DNA of 64,000 bases from Algoriphagus formosus (GTDB taxonomy: Bacteria > Bacteroidota > Bacteroidia > Cytophagales > Cyclobacteriaceae), in NCBI RefSeq assembly GCF_002807035.1, contig NZ_NIUC01000002.1, positions 181,477 to 245,476 on the forward strand, written 5' to 3'. Positions 1 to 8,356 of the stretch are shown one piece after another. Positions within the stretch are counted from its first letter, which is position 1. Each line of letters starts with the position of its first letter. The notes below the pieces were generated by a model that saw only the letters and a list, made by a program, of their open reading frames with translations, had not been told where the DNA came from and searched no databases. A program made the translations under genes and the position numbers.

Positions 1-1
1 C

Positions 2-142
2 GAAACATTTGGTGACTTTGCTTTTCCGGGAAATGAAACGGCATTTGCCTGGATCGTCGGCATTTCTGCTGCACTGGGCGAAGTCACACTCGCATTTTAT
101 TTTCTGATCAAAGGTCAACCAAGCAAATCTATTCCATCATGA
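2..142 (+). CDS. DUF4386-like membrane protein, C-terminal end (partial)
   Basis: An open frame enters from the left edge and stops at TGA 140-142, giving about 46 residues with a hydrophobic helix (AWIVGISAALGEVTLAFYF) and a short polar tail ending PSKSIPS. The GE-x-hydrophobic-LIKG ending resembles the last transmembrane segment of DUF4386 family proteins, which have no known function; this is recognition by pattern only. Its stop overlaps the start of the next gene by four bases (ATGA), so the two are probably co-translated. The N-terminal part lies outside the window. Confidence 0.6.
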   Translation, partial: ETFGDFAFPGNETAFAWIVGISAALGEVTLAFYFLIKGQPSKSIPS

Positions 143-1095
143 AAGCTATCATTTATCAAGAATACGGTACTGCCAAAAACCTTACACTCCAAGAGGTGAA
201 TCGCCCCGAACCAAAGGAAGATGAAGTTCTGGTAAAAGTTTTGGCTGCTTCAGTCAACCAAGCTGATGGACACCTTTTGAGTGGCACCCCCTTTCCCGTT
301 CGTTTTACAGCTGGATTTTTCAAACCAAAGCATCAAGTTCTCGGGGCGGATATTTCCGGAGTGATTGAGCGGGTTGGAAAAAATGTCACACAGTTTAAAA
401 TAGGGGAGCATGTGTATGGAGATCTTTCAGGGATTGGCTTTGGTGGATTTGCAGAGTATGCTTTAGCGAAGGAAAAAGCACTGGCTAAAAAGCCAAATAA
501 CCTGACATTTGAGGAGGCTGCTGCCTTACCAATGGCCTCGGTCACAGCTTTGCAGGGATTGAGAGATTTAGGAAAAATCAAAAAAGGAGATGAGGTGCTA
601 ATCAACGGTGCCTCGGGAGGTGTAGGTGGATTCGCCATACAAATCGCCAAGGCTTTTGGGGCAAAGGTCACTGCCGTATGCAGCGGGAGAAATGTAAATC
701 AAGCAAAGGCTTTAGGGGCAGATGAAGTGATAGATTATTCAAAGCGCAACTTCACCTTAGAAAATAAAGAATACGACTTGATATTTGATGGCCCTGTAAA
801 TCATTCACTCCGTGAAATAGCAGGAGTTTTAAAAGATAGAGGGCGCTATGTAGCCTTCGGCTTTTCCATGGAAGCTCTTCTTATGGGATCCTGGAAGTCA
901 TTCCGAATTGGAAAACACTTCAAAACCCTTATGGCCAAAGTGAAACAAGCCGACATGGAACTGATTGCAAAACTTGCTGAGGAAGGAAAGATCAAACCTC
1001 ATATTCAACAAAGCTTTACGCTAGATGAAGTTCCTCAAGCTTTGGACTTATTGAAAAACAGGAAGGTCTCTGGAAAATTGGTCATCACTATCTAA
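139..1095 (+). CDS. NAD(P)-dependent MDR-family quinone oxidoreductase / alcohol dehydrogenase
   Basis: A 318-residue medium-chain dehydrogenase/reductase. The N-terminal GroES-like half contains GADISGVIERVGKNV (about residues 68-82), and the Rossmann half has the nucleotide motif NGASGGVGGFAIQIAK (about 154-169), typical of zeta-crystallin-like quinone oxidoreductases. No structural zinc cysteine cluster is visible, which fits the zinc-independent subgroup. The family reduces quinones or enones with NADPH in the cytosol; the substrate cannot be read from sequence. The ATG overlaps the upstream DUF4386-like stop by 4 bp, so the two form an operon. Confidence 0.85.
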   Translation: MKAIIYQEYGTAKNLTLQEVNRPEPKEDEVLVKVLAASVNQADGHLLSGTPFPVRFTAGFFKPKHQVLGADISGVIERVGKNVTQFKIGEHVYGDLSGIGFGGFAEYALAKEKALAKKPNNLTFEEAAALPMASVTALQGLRDLGKIKKGDEVLINGASGGVGGFAIQIAKAFGAKVTAVCSGRNVNQAKALGADEVIDYSKRNFTLENKEYDLIFDGPVNHSLREIAGVLKDRGRYVAFGFSMEALLMGSWKSFRIGKHFKTLMAKVKQADMELIAKLAEEGKIKPHIQQSFTLDEVPQALDLLKNRKVSGKLVITI

Positions 1096-1183
1096 CCTTA
1101 TGAAAAGGAGCTTAAGACAGTTGACTTTTTATTCAAACGTTGAATTGGAAGTCGGTGTAAAAGAAAACGCGATAGACTAAAAC

Positions 1184-1207
1184 ACCTTGGTAAGAGGCTT
1201 TTTTTTT
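1184..1207 (+). terminator. weak hairpin plus T9 run
   Basis: A short CCTT/AAGaGG stem is followed by nine Ts (1199-1207), about 90 bp after the oxidoreductase stop. The stem is weak, so termination is plausible rather than certain. Confidence 0.4.
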
Positions 1208-1295
1208 CGCTTTATCTCGGTTTTTGGCTTTAATGTTTAGCCAAAAACTTCAGGATGTTTTATCTTGAGTGCTATTCAAAACCTAGTTACCATTA

Positions 1296-1322
1296 CCAAG
1301 GCTTATTCTTGGGCTTTTTTTT
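1296..1322 (+). terminator. terminator-like hairpin directly before the AraC regulator start
   Basis: CCAAG (1296-1300) and CTTGG (1308-1312) can pair and are followed by GC and eight Ts (1315-1322). The structure ends only six bases before the ATG at 1329. It could end upstream transcription or act as an attenuator for the regulator gene. Confidence 0.4.
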
Positions 1323-1328
1323 CTTTGG

Positions 1329-3110
1329 ATGAATCAACGCTCCATCGCTGTACTTCCTTTCGACAACCTCAGCTCTGACCCGGAAAACGAATATTTTTCA
1401 GACGGGATGGCCGAGGAAATCATCAATGCACTCAGCAAAATCCAAAGCTTAAAAGTTATCGCACGAACTTCCTCCTTTGCTTTCAAAGGACAGAAAATCG
1501 ATGTTCGGATCATTGGCAATAAACTCGGAGTTTCATCAGTCATCGAGGGCAGTATTCGAAAAGCCGGAAGTCGAGTTCGCATCGCCGTGCAACTCATCCG
1601 AACGGACAACGGCTTCCATATTTGGTCCGAAACCTTTGACCGGACACTCGAGGATATTTTCGATTTGCAGGATGAAATTAGTTTATTGGTCGCAGATCGA
1701 ATTCGGGAGAATTTTGGACACTTGGAAATAGAGGACAGCCTTGTGTCCAGCAAAACGACCAATCCTGAAGCCTACGACCTTTTTCTGAAAGGCAGTCATC
1801 ACTTTAAGCGGAAAGATTTGGCCGATGTCAAAGAAGCTTTAGTCTTGTTTACCAAGGCGACCGAATTGGACCCTGACTTTCATGAAGCCTTTGCCTACAT
1901 CGGGGAAACCTACTTGCATCATGCAGGATTCAATTTGATTTCAGCCAAGGAGGGCTTTCAGAAATCCAGGGAATATGCCCAAAAAGCCCTTGCTATCAAT
2001 CCCAAGGACATGCGTGCCCATAAAGTTATGGCTTACGTTCATCTTTTTCATGACTGGGACTGGGGAGCTGCTATCGACTCCTACAATCAGGCAGTTGCGG
2101 CTGGGTTGAATAATGAGATCGACTTCATCACTAACTACTATATTTTCATCCAAAAGGACTATGACTTAGCCATTGCCATTGCCAAGGAAAATCAATCCCG
2201 GGATCCCCTCCACATCATCAGCTACTGGTGGCTGGGACTTTGCTACTACCTCTCTGGTAGATTTGAAGAGGCTCTTCCTGCCTTTGAAGAAAGCCTGCGG
2301 ATTGACCCAAACTTCAGTGAGGCTCTTCGTTGGAAAGGCTTGGTTTTAGGCTATTTGGGGAGATTTGAGGAAGCCTTTCAAACGCTTGATAAGGCTGTTG
2401 ACTTAACAAATGGAGAGGGCTTGGTCAAACTAGACCTGATGACTGTCAAAGTACTGAGCGGAGAGACGGAAGGAGTCCTTGAGGAACTCGAAAACAGTCA
2501 CTACATCGACCCCTGTGACCCTGCGGCTTTGTACAGCCTGATGAACCGACCCGATGAGGCAATACACTTTCTTAAGAAAGGATTGGAAGAGAAATCAAGC
2601 ATGATGGTCAGCCTGAAATATTGGTGGGTTTGGGATAATATCCGGGAAGACGAGCGCTTTCAGGAAATCTACGATCAGATGAATTTCCAAGACCACAAAG
2701 CCCACCGTCAGCATCCCTCCAATCAGCAGCTTATCATCGCCCAAAACAGTCAGATGTCCGAGGAGGAATGTGAACATTTTCTTCAAAGCCTTCGGGAAAA
2801 AATGGCCTTGGAAGAAGTGGTGACAGATACCAACCTAACTTTAAGATCTTTGGCAGAACAAATTGAGCTGCACCCCAACAAACTTTCCTGGCTGATTAAT
2901 ATGAAATTGGGCCAAAACTTCAATGACTACATCAATTCCCATCGCCTGGCGATTTTCAAGCAAAAAGTAACCAATAAGGCGAATGCCCATATCACGCTTT
3001 TAGGCTTGGCCTATGAAAGTGGATTTACTTCCAAATCGGTATTCAATGACTTTTTCAAAAAATCCACCGGACTTACGCCCAAGGCTTGGGTGAAAGCTCA
3101 CAGAAATTGA
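1329..3110 (+). CDS. TPR-containing AraC-family transcriptional regulator
   Basis: A 593-residue regulator in three parts. The N-terminal domain (about 1-130) resembles the TolB/FlgO-like domain found in many Bacteroidota TPR regulators (SIAVLPFDNLSSDPENEYF). Tetratricopeptide-type helical repeats follow (about 140-400), for example in the ALPAFEESLRIDPNFSEA region. The C-terminal AraC helix-turn-helix pair lies at about 500-590 and includes LGLAYESGFTSKSVFNDFFK and GLTPKAWVK. No transmembrane segment is visible, so a cytosolic role is expected. The MFS gene follows at once, and three promoters with a shared AGTCC element lie 1.3-2.5 kb downstream, so this protein is a natural candidate to bind them; that link is inference. 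Confidence 0.85.
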   Translation: MNQRSIAVLPFDNLSSDPENEYFSDGMAEEIINALSKIQSLKVIARTSSFAFKGQKIDVRIIGNKLGVSSVIEGSIRKAGSRVRIAVQLIRTDNGFHIWSETFDRTLEDIFDLQDEISLLVADRIRENFGHLEIEDSLVSSKTTNPEAYDLFLKGSHHFKRKDLADVKEALVLFTKATELDPDFHEAFAYIGETYLHHAGFNLISAKEGFQKSREYAQKALAINPKDMRAHKVMAYVHLFHDWDWGAAIDSYNQAVAAGLNNEIDFITNYYIFIQKDYDLAIAIAKENQSRDPLHIISYWWLGLCYYLSGRFEEALPAFEESLRIDPNFSEALRWKGLVLGYLGRFEEAFQTLDKAVDLTNGEGLVKLDLMTVKVLSGETEGVLEELENSHYIDPCDPAALYSLMNRPDEAIHFLKKGLEEKSSMMVSLKYWWVWDNIREDERFQEIYDQMNFQDHKAHRQHPSNQQLIIAQNSQMSEEECEHFLQSLREKMALEEVVTDTNLTLRSLAEQIELHPNKLSWLINMKLGQNFNDYINSHRLAIFKQKVTNKANAHITLLGLAYESGFTSKSVFNDFFKKSTGLTPKAWVKAHRN

Positions 3111-3115
3111 TTTTT

Positions 3116-4339
3116 ATGGAAAAACCGGAAAGATTCAGCACTTATCAAAAGCTAGTGATCCTGGGTCTCTCCTGTTTACTTTTCACCGTAGTACTGGATT
3201 ACATGCTCCTTCCAGCCTTGAGCGGTACCTTGCTTGCTGAGCTTCAGCTTAGCACCGAGGAGTTTGGCCTGATTGCTTCAGCTTATGCCTTGAGCGCCGG
3301 GATTTCTGCCCTGCTAGCCTCCGGTTATGCGGATCGTTTTGAGCGAAAATCCTTTCTTTTGGTATTCTATTCCGGCTTTTTGATCGGCATAGTGATGTGT
3401 GCCTTATCACCCTCATTCTTCATACTTCTAATTGCCCGAATCATCACCGGTGCCTTTGGAGGCGTAATGGCTTCAATCTGTTTTGCCATGGTAGCCGATT
3501 TGTTTTCGCTGTCGCAAAGAGGTCGGGTCATGGGCTGGATTCAAATGGCCTTTGCCGCAAGTCTAGTGATGGGTCTTCCCTTATCCCTGTTTATTGCTAG
3601 TTCTTTTTCCTGGCAAATGGCTTATGCGATGATTTTCTGTTTTGGAGTTTTAGCGCTTTTGATGATCATTTTTCTCATTCGTCCTTTGGCTAATTCCACC
3701 GAGCTCTCACCTCCTTGGAGCCACATTTTTTCCAATTTGAGAAAATCCTCCTACTGGACCGTGTACAGCACGAATATTTTGATTGTGGGTGGAGATGTGA
3801 TCTTTATGACTTTCAATGCCGCCTTTCTCACCAATAATCTGGGGCTTGCAGAAAGCCAACTTCCCTATGTGTATGGAGCTATTGGAATTACTAGCCTTTT
3901 AGCGGCTCCTATTTTTGGAAAACTAGCCGATCGATTTGGGAAATGGTCCATCTTCGCTTTCGGCACCTTGCTTTCCGTAGGAGCGATTTTGATTTACACG
4001 GCGGGAGCAATTCAGAGCTTCGAATGGATTATTTTGGTGCATTCATTTCTGTTTTTAGGGGTAAACGCTCGAATGGTCTCTTCAACAGCCTTGGCTACGG
4101 CAGTCCCGAAAAAGTCTGATCGAGGCGCATTTCTGGCAATTGACTCCTCCGTTCAGCAATTAGCAGGAGGCCTTGCTGCTGCCCTTGCAGGTTGGGTTAT
4201 TTTTCAAGCTGCGGATGGAAGCTTGCTTCATTATCCCCAGATCGGATGGCTGATAACTGTTTTGATGATTTTTTCTGCAGGATTGGTCTTTTTGGTCGAT
4301 AAACAGGTCAAAGCAGACTCTAGATTGGAGTCAGTTTGA
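3116..4339 (+). CDS. MFS transporter (probable drug or small-molecule efflux)
   Basis: About 407 residues with the hydrophobic pattern of twelve transmembrane helices. The loop ASGYADRFERKSFLL after helix 2 matches the MFS motif A position (G-x-x-x-D-R-x-x-R-[KR]), with a second copy GKLADRFGKWS between helices 8 and 9. The ATG at 3116 is preferred because the longer frame from 3086 would begin with TTG inside the AraC gene; the chosen start leaves 5 bp after the regulator's stop. Co-transcription with the regulator and closeness to a Vat-like acetyltransferase suggest a drug or xenobiotic exporter, but the substrate is unknown. Confidence 0.85.
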   Translation: MEKPERFSTYQKLVILGLSCLLFTVVLDYMLLPALSGTLLAELQLSTEEFGLIASAYALSAGISALLASGYADRFERKSFLLVFYSGFLIGIVMCALSPSFFILLIARIITGAFGGVMASICFAMVADLFSLSQRGRVMGWIQMAFAASLVMGLPLSLFIASSFSWQMAYAMIFCFGVLALLMIIFLIRPLANSTELSPPWSHIFSNLRKSSYWTVYSTNILIVGGDVIFMTFNAAFLTNNLGLAESQLPYVYGAIGITSLLAAPIFGKLADRFGKWSIFAFGTLLSVGAILIYTAGAIQSFEWIILVHSFLFLGVNARMVSSTALATAVPKKSDRGAFLAIDSSVQQLAGGLAAALAGWVIFQAADGSLLHYPQIGWLITVLMIFSAGLVFLVDKQVKADSRLESV

Positions 4340-4362
4340 ATCGAAAAAGCTTGATGGCAAAA

Positions 4363-4414
4363 AGTCCGAAATCATATATCCGGACGATTGACCTTGCTAT
4401 TTCCTCCACCTTTG
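4363..4414 (+). promoter_or_regulatory. AGTCC-element promoter, copy A (acetyltransferase)
   Basis: AGTCC at 4363-4367 lies in a block (AAAAAGTCCGAAATCATA) conserved with two other upstream regions, and CACCTTTG at 4407-4414 matches the Bacteroidota -7 box TAnnTTTG except for its first base. The distance between the two is 44 bp, identical in all three copies. The start codon follows 22 bp downstream. No -33 TTG is evident, as expected of an activator-dependent promoter. Confidence 0.6.
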
Positions 4415-4436
4415 ATTCAAACAAAAAACGTAGATT

Positions 4437-5057
4437 ATGACAGGACCAGATAAAAACCAAGCCTTTCCCTTAAGCGGCTACGATCGACTTTGCTTTCTCA
4501 AGAATGTGATCAAAAACCCTCAAATTCAGGTTGGCGACTATACCTATTATGATGATTTTGAAGACGTTCACAATTTTGAGAAAAATGTGAAGTACCTCTT
4601 CGATTTTGTGGGAGAACGATTGATCATCGGGAAGTTTTGTATGATCGCCTCAGATGTAACCTTCATCATGAACGGCGCCAATCATCTTTCCAAATCTCTT
4701 TCCTCCTATCCCTTTGCTATTTTTGGAAAAGAGTGGGAAATAGCCATGGAAGGCAAAAGCTATCCTCACAAAGGTGACACTATCATCGGGAATGATGTGT
4801 GGATAGGATATGGAGCGACCATCATGCCGGGAGTTCAAATCGGAGATGGAGCCATCATTGCCAGCAAGGCAGTAGTCACAAGAAATGTAGAGCCCTACAC
4901 CATCGTGGGGGGCAACCCAGCTCGGGAAATCAAAAAGCGCTTTTCTGAGGAAAAAATCGAGCAACTCCTAGCTTTGAAATGGTGGGATTGGCCCATAGAA
5001 CGAATAACCCAAAACGTGCAACATCTTACAGGAGATCAAATAGAAAATCTTCTCTAA
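4437..5057 (+). CDS. Vat/CatB-type xenobiotic acetyltransferase (left-handed beta-helix)
   Basis: A 206-residue hexapeptide-repeat acetyltransferase. Isoleucine-led repeats ([20 protein letters not shown], then [13 protein letters not shown]) form the left-handed beta-helix, and MNGANH holds the histidine that is catalytic in the Vat and CatB families. The N-terminal VGDYTYYDD and C-terminal [12 protein letters not shown] and LKWWDWP stretches are also typical of Vat streptogramin A acetyltransferases and CatB chloramphenicol acetyltransferases. It would use acetyl-CoA in the cytosol; many chromosomal homologues have unknown substrates, so resistance is an inference. A strong terminator follows, and an AGTCC-element promoter precedes it. 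Confidence 0.85.
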   Translation: MTGPDKNQAFPLSGYDRLCFLKNVIKNPQIQVGDYTYYDDFEDVHNFEKNVKYLFDFVGERLIIGKFCMIASDVTFIMNGANHLSKSLSSYPFAIFGKEWEIAMEGKSYPHKGDTIIGNDVWIGYGATIMPGVQIGDGAIIASKAVVTRNVEPYTIVGGNPAREIKKRFSEEKIEQLLALKWWDWPIERITQNVQHLTGDQIENLL

Positions 5058-5086
5058 TCCAGAGTTAACCTTATTCCCATTAACTC

Positions 5087-5128
5087 AAATGCCAGAAGGA
5101 AACCCCTCCTTTTGGCATTTCTTTTTTT
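5087..5128 (+). terminator. rho-independent terminator after the acetyltransferase
   Basis: AAATGCCA (5087-5094) pairs with TGGCATTT (5113-5120), with an inner AGG/CCT helix, and is followed by CTTTTTTT. It starts 30 bp after the acetyltransferase stop. Confidence 0.85.
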
Positions 5129-5173
5129 AAAAGCACACCCAAAGTCTGACTTTTTTACCTCCAGCTACTCCAA

Positions 5174-5245
5174 AGTCCGGGATTTCACCAAAAAGTCCCG
5201 AATCATAATTCAAGACGACTGGCAGCTATCTCCAGCCCAACTTTG
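5174..5245 (+). promoter_or_regulatory. AGTCC-element promoter, copy B (small membrane protein)
   Basis: Two direct copies of AGTCC start at 5174 and 5194, 20 bp or two helical turns apart. CAACTTTG at 5238-5245 fits the -7 box and lies 44 bp after the second AGTCC. The block AATCATAATTCAAGACGACT after the second half-site is identical in copy C. Direct repeats at this spacing are typical of AraC-family operators. Confidence 0.65.
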
Positions 5246-5281
5246 TCCCAGTCATTTATCAAAAACCTAACTCATACAACA

Positions 5282-5497
5282 ATGAAAAATAAAGCAATTA
5301 CCCTAGGAACAGGAATTGGTGTCGCCATCGGGACACTAATCGGAGTAGCCACCGGTACAGCCATCGGAATCATCGCACTCGGAATATTGGGAGTGGACTT
5401 TGACAATCAAATCACCTTCTGGATCAGTACGGGAATGGCTGTAGGCGGAGGAATCAGTCTGGTCAACTTCATGCTCAAGTCCTCAAAAGAAGAATAA
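5282..5497 (+). CDS. small glycine-rich membrane protein
   Basis: A 71-residue protein with two hydrophobic segments: a glycine-zipper-like stretch (GTGIGVAIGTLIGVATGTAI, extended by an IIALGILG end) and a second helix near FWISTGMAVGGGISLVNFM, with a lysine-rich tail. The ATG at 5282 is chosen because the longer frame starts with TTG at 5243, inside the -7 box of promoter copy B. No family is recognised. It has its own AGTCC-element promoter and is followed by another copy, so it is a single-gene unit of the putative regulon. Confidence 0.65.
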   Translation: MKNKAITLGTGIGVAIGTLIGVATGTAIGIIALGILGVDFDNQITFWISTGMAVGGGISLVNFMLKSSKEE

Positions 5498-5509
5498 CTC
5501 AGGGGCAAA

Positions 5510-5581
5510 AGTCCGGGATTTCATCAAAAAGTCCCAAATCATAATTCAAGACGACTGGCCTTGGCCTACAGCCCAAATTTG
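5510..5581 (+). promoter_or_regulatory. AGTCC-element promoter, copy C (beta-barrel protein)
   Basis: AGTCC starts at 5510 and 5530, again 20 bp apart, and CAAATTTG at 5574-5581 lies 44 bp after the second half-site. Most of the 60 bp around the half-sites matches copy B. The start codon of the beta-barrel gene is 48 bp downstream of the -7 box. Confidence 0.65.
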
Positions 5582-5629
5582 TCCTATCAATTTGAAACAA
5601 ACACAAGTAAAACTTAAACAACACAAAAA

Positions 5630-6190
5630 ATGAAAAAGCTAATCTTTATCTTCTTCGTCAGCCTGATTACAACTCTGAATATTCAGGCCCAAACCGAAAA
5701 ACCACTACGCAAAGGCTTCACTGCCGGCGTCTCTTTAAATGGAAGCGTATTGCATTTCACCCAAGGCATGAGTGAGGATCCAACCCAAGGCGGCATCTCT
5801 CTTCCCAACTTGAAAATGGGTTGGTTTGTATCTCCCCGAACAGCCATCTATGTCAATACCGTCGGACAAATCTATGAATCCGAAGGGGTCGACAGGAGCT
5901 TTGAAGGTATTATCCCATCCATTCAATATTGGGCTACTGACAAATGGTGGATCAGTGGTGGCTACGGTGCATCCTTGGATATGCGAGCACTTTACGAATC
6001 TGAAGCAAACTCCAAAAAAAGTGAGTGGGGAAAGGGAGTTTTGATCTCCACAGGCTATGAAGTACTGCAGCGGGAAAAGTGGGCCTTAGACATCCAAAGC
6101 CGTCTCTACATGGGCCGTGTCACTCGAAGTGAGGGTGGAAATCTAGACGCGACCAATTTCTCCCTTGGAGTGGGTATCACGCTCTTTTAA
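5630..6190 (+). CDS. outer-membrane beta-barrel protein, unknown function
   Basis: A 186-residue protein with a signal peptide (MKKLIFIFFVSLITTLNIQA, cleavage near AQA/Q) followed by alternating hydrophobic/polar strands with many aromatic residues (MGWFVSPRTAIYVNTVGQIY, YWATDKWWISGGYG). It ends in NFSLGVGITLF with a terminal phenylalanine, as in outer-membrane barrels. No specific family is recognised. It lies downstream of promoter copy C, so it probably responds to the same signal as the acetyltransferase and the small membrane protein. Confidence 0.75.
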   Translation: MKKLIFIFFVSLITTLNIQAQTEKPLRKGFTAGVSLNGSVLHFTQGMSEDPTQGGISLPNLKMGWFVSPRTAIYVNTVGQIYESEGVDRSFEGIIPSIQYWATDKWWISGGYGASLDMRALYESEANSKKSEWGKGVLISTGYEVLQREKWALDIQSRLYMGRVTRSEGGNLDATNFSLGVGITLF

Positions 6191-6209
6191 AGGCCAAACC
6201 ATCCAAATC

Positions 6210-6250
6210 AGAAGGGAAAAGTGCTGTGTGATTCAGCCGCTTTCCCTTCT
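6210..6250 (+). terminator. long hairpin between beta-barrel and hydrolase genes
   Basis: AGAAGGGAAA (6210-6219) pairs perfectly with TTTCCCTTCT (6241-6250), with an inner GCTG/CAGC helix. There is no clean T run, so it may act as a weak terminator or as an mRNA-stabilising or processing structure. Confidence 0.5.
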
Positions 6251-6273
6251 AAGTTTCTCCAACTTTATTCACC

Positions 6274-7443
6274 ATGAAAACCCGAACTCTTTATATCTTC
6301 CTTATAGCCATGTCCTTCTTCCAATTCCTCTTTGCACAAGACATACTCAAAACGGAGAAAAAGCTAGATAGCCTTTTCCAAAAAACAGCTGGAAAAGAGC
6401 TGATTCAGAATGCACTCTTCAGAGTAGATTCCAAAGCCTTGGATTTTCAACAAAGCTGGGCTTATGGGCAATTCAAGGACGGAAAAAAAGTAGAAACCAA
6501 CAGTCCTTTTCATACTGCCAGCCTGGGTAAGACCTTTACAGCAGTGATTATTGCCCAGCTGGTAGAAGAAGGAAAACTGGGCTATGATTTACCCATGTAC
6601 CAATTCCTACCCGACTCAGTCACACAAGGTCTTCATGTTTGGGAAGAAAAAGATCGGACCCGAGAGATTACCATCGGGCATCTTTTGCAGCATCGATCGG
6701 GCCTTTCGGATTACTTCGAGGATCAGCCTAAAACAGGAAACAACATGTTAGAAGTCGCTTTCGAAAAACCGGATAAGTTTTGGACTCCCCAAGAAATGTT
6801 GGACTTCTACAAAGCGGGGTTTCAAGCGCGTTTCGCCCCAGGAACAGATTACCACTACACGGACACAGAATATTTACTGCTCGGACTAATCATCGAAGCA
6901 TTGGAGCAAAAGCCTCTTCATGAGGTATTCCAAGAACGGATCTTTGGGCCTCTTGGAATGGTACACACTTCCATGCATTTACGGTCGAAGCCTTTGAAAG
7001 AGCCTGCAACTCCGCTTACGGAGATTTACTTCGGAAAAGAAGAAGTATCGAAGATGAAAAGCCTTTCCAGTGATTGGGCAGGCGGGGGTCTCCGAAGCAC
7101 TACAAAAGATATTTCCATCTTTATGAAAGCTCTTTTTGAGGGAAAATTGGTCGATACAGAGATTTTGGAAGCCATGCAAAACTGGACTCCAGCCAGCAAA
7201 GGCACCTATTACGGCTACGGCTTAATGCAATGGAGAATCAGAGAGTTATTTCCGCTTTTACCCAATTTGACCCTTATCGGGCATCATGGCTTCACTGGAG
7301 CCTTCATGTACTATTGCCCGGAACTTAACACCTATCTCAGCGGCACTTTCAATCAATCTGAATTCCATAAAGGATCTGTGGAGTTTTTAATCAAGGTATT
7401 GATGGAGCTAAAAAAAACAAAAACTGATTCTCAAACACCCTAA
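6274..7443 (+). CDS. secreted class C beta-lactamase-like serine hydrolase
   Basis: A 389-residue protein with a signal peptide (MKTRTLYIFLIAMSFFQFLF, cut before AQD). The penicillin-binding-protein/beta-lactamase fold motifs are in order: S-x-x-K in TASLGKTFTA (about residue 84), the tyrosine box YHYTDTEY (about 195, Y-x-D rather than Y-x-N), and GHHGFTG near 338 in place of KTG. This set fits the broad Beta-lactamase (PF00144) family of esterases and D-amino peptidases more than true drug-degrading AmpC. It would act in the periplasm. The next gene starts 16 bp later, so the two are likely co-transcribed. Confidence 0.85.
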   Translation: MKTRTLYIFLIAMSFFQFLFAQDILKTEKKLDSLFQKTAGKELIQNALFRVDSKALDFQQSWAYGQFKDGKKVETNSPFHTASLGKTFTAVIIAQLVEEGKLGYDLPMYQFLPDSVTQGLHVWEEKDRTREITIGHLLQHRSGLSDYFEDQPKTGNNMLEVAFEKPDKFWTPQEMLDFYKAGFQARFAPGTDYHYTDTEYLLLGLIIEALEQKPLHEVFQERIFGPLGMVHTSMHLRSKPLKEPATPLTEIYFGKEEVSKMKSLSSDWAGGGLRSTTKDISIFMKALFEGKLVDTEILEAMQNWTPASKGTYYGYGLMQWRIRELFPLLPNLTLIGHHGFTGAFMYYCPELNTYLSGTFNQSEFHKGSVEFLIKVLMELKKTKTDSQTP

Positions 7444-7459
7444 TCTAAACCACACTATT

Positions 7460-8323
7460 ATGCAAGGAAAAATAATACTGGCAGGAGCCACCGGCTATTT
7501 GGGAAGCTTTATTGCCCAAGAGCTCAAAGACCAAGGCCATGACTTTTTGGCTTTTGGGAGAAGCGAAGAAAAGCTCAAAAAACTAGGTTTAGCTGAAAAG
7601 GAATTCCAGGTCGTCGATGTCACAAAGTTGGCTACCTTTCCAAAAATCGAAGAACCGATAGACACCGTAATTTCCACCGTCGGGATTACTCGCCAAAAAG
7701 ACGGTTTGAGCTACATGGATGTGGATTATGGTGCCAATTTGAATCTTTTAGAATTTGCCATGCGTCATCGGGCAAGGAAATTTATCTACGTCTCAGTCCT
7801 AAACGGAGAGCATATGCGGCACTTAAAAATTACCGCCGCCAAGGAGCGCTTTGTAGATGCTCTGAAAGAATCTGGCTTGGAGTACAGTATCATAAGACCC
7901 AATGGCTTCTTCTCTGATATGGAAGACTTCTTAGCCATGGCCAAGTCAGGTAGGATTTACCTTTTTGGAGATGGAGAGTACAAGCTGAACCCCATCCATG
8001 GATTAGACTTGGCGCGAGTGGTCATAGATAGCATTACTTCTCCTCAAGAGGAGGTAGAAGCCGGAGGTCCGGACATTTTTACTCAAAATGAAATAGGCCA
8101 ATTGGCCCTTGAAGCCATGGGAAAGGAAGGGAAGGTCGTTCATTTACCCGATTTTCTCCGAAAAGCAGCACTTGGTATGATGCGGACCTTTACAAGTTCT
8201 AAGACCTATGGACCAATTGAGTTCTTTCTGAGTATGATGGCTCAGGACAATGTGGCTCCCCGCCATGGCGTGCATCGCCTAGATGCATTCTTTCGGGAGG
8301 AAGGAGATAAAATCCTAGAATAA
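7460..8323 (+). CDS. NAD(P)H-binding atypical SDR / NmrA-like protein
   Basis: A 287-residue protein that opens with the Rossmann motif AGATGYLGSFIAQEL, the G-x-x-G-x-x-G of extended and atypical short-chain dehydrogenases. The mid-region YSIIRPNGFFSDM corresponds to the substrate side of this fold. The usual Y-x-x-x-K catalytic pair is not clearly present, as in NmrA-type NADP sensors. It may be a reductase or a redox sensor; sequence does not decide. It follows the serine hydrolase by 16 bp and faces the retropepsin-like gene tail to tail. Confidence 0.8.
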   Translation: MQGKIILAGATGYLGSFIAQELKDQGHDFLAFGRSEEKLKKLGLAEKEFQVVDVTKLATFPKIEEPIDTVISTVGITRQKDGLSYMDVDYGANLNLLEFAMRHRARKFIYVSVLNGEHMRHLKITAAKERFVDALKESGLEYSIIRPNGFFSDMEDFLAMAKSGRIYLFGDGEYKLNPIHGLDLARVVIDSITSPQEEVEAGGPDIFTQNEIGQLALEAMGKEGKVVHLPDFLRKAALGMMRTFTSSKTYGPIEFFLSMMAQDNVAPRHGVHRLDAFFREEGDKILE

Positions 8324-8356
8324 AGTGTCTAAAATCAAGGATATGGTGAATATTTC

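Noticed and set aside
1100..1180. A 26-codon frame after the oxidoreductase gene
   Set aside because: It has no ribosome-binding site, ordinary composition and ends next to a terminator; chance is more likely.
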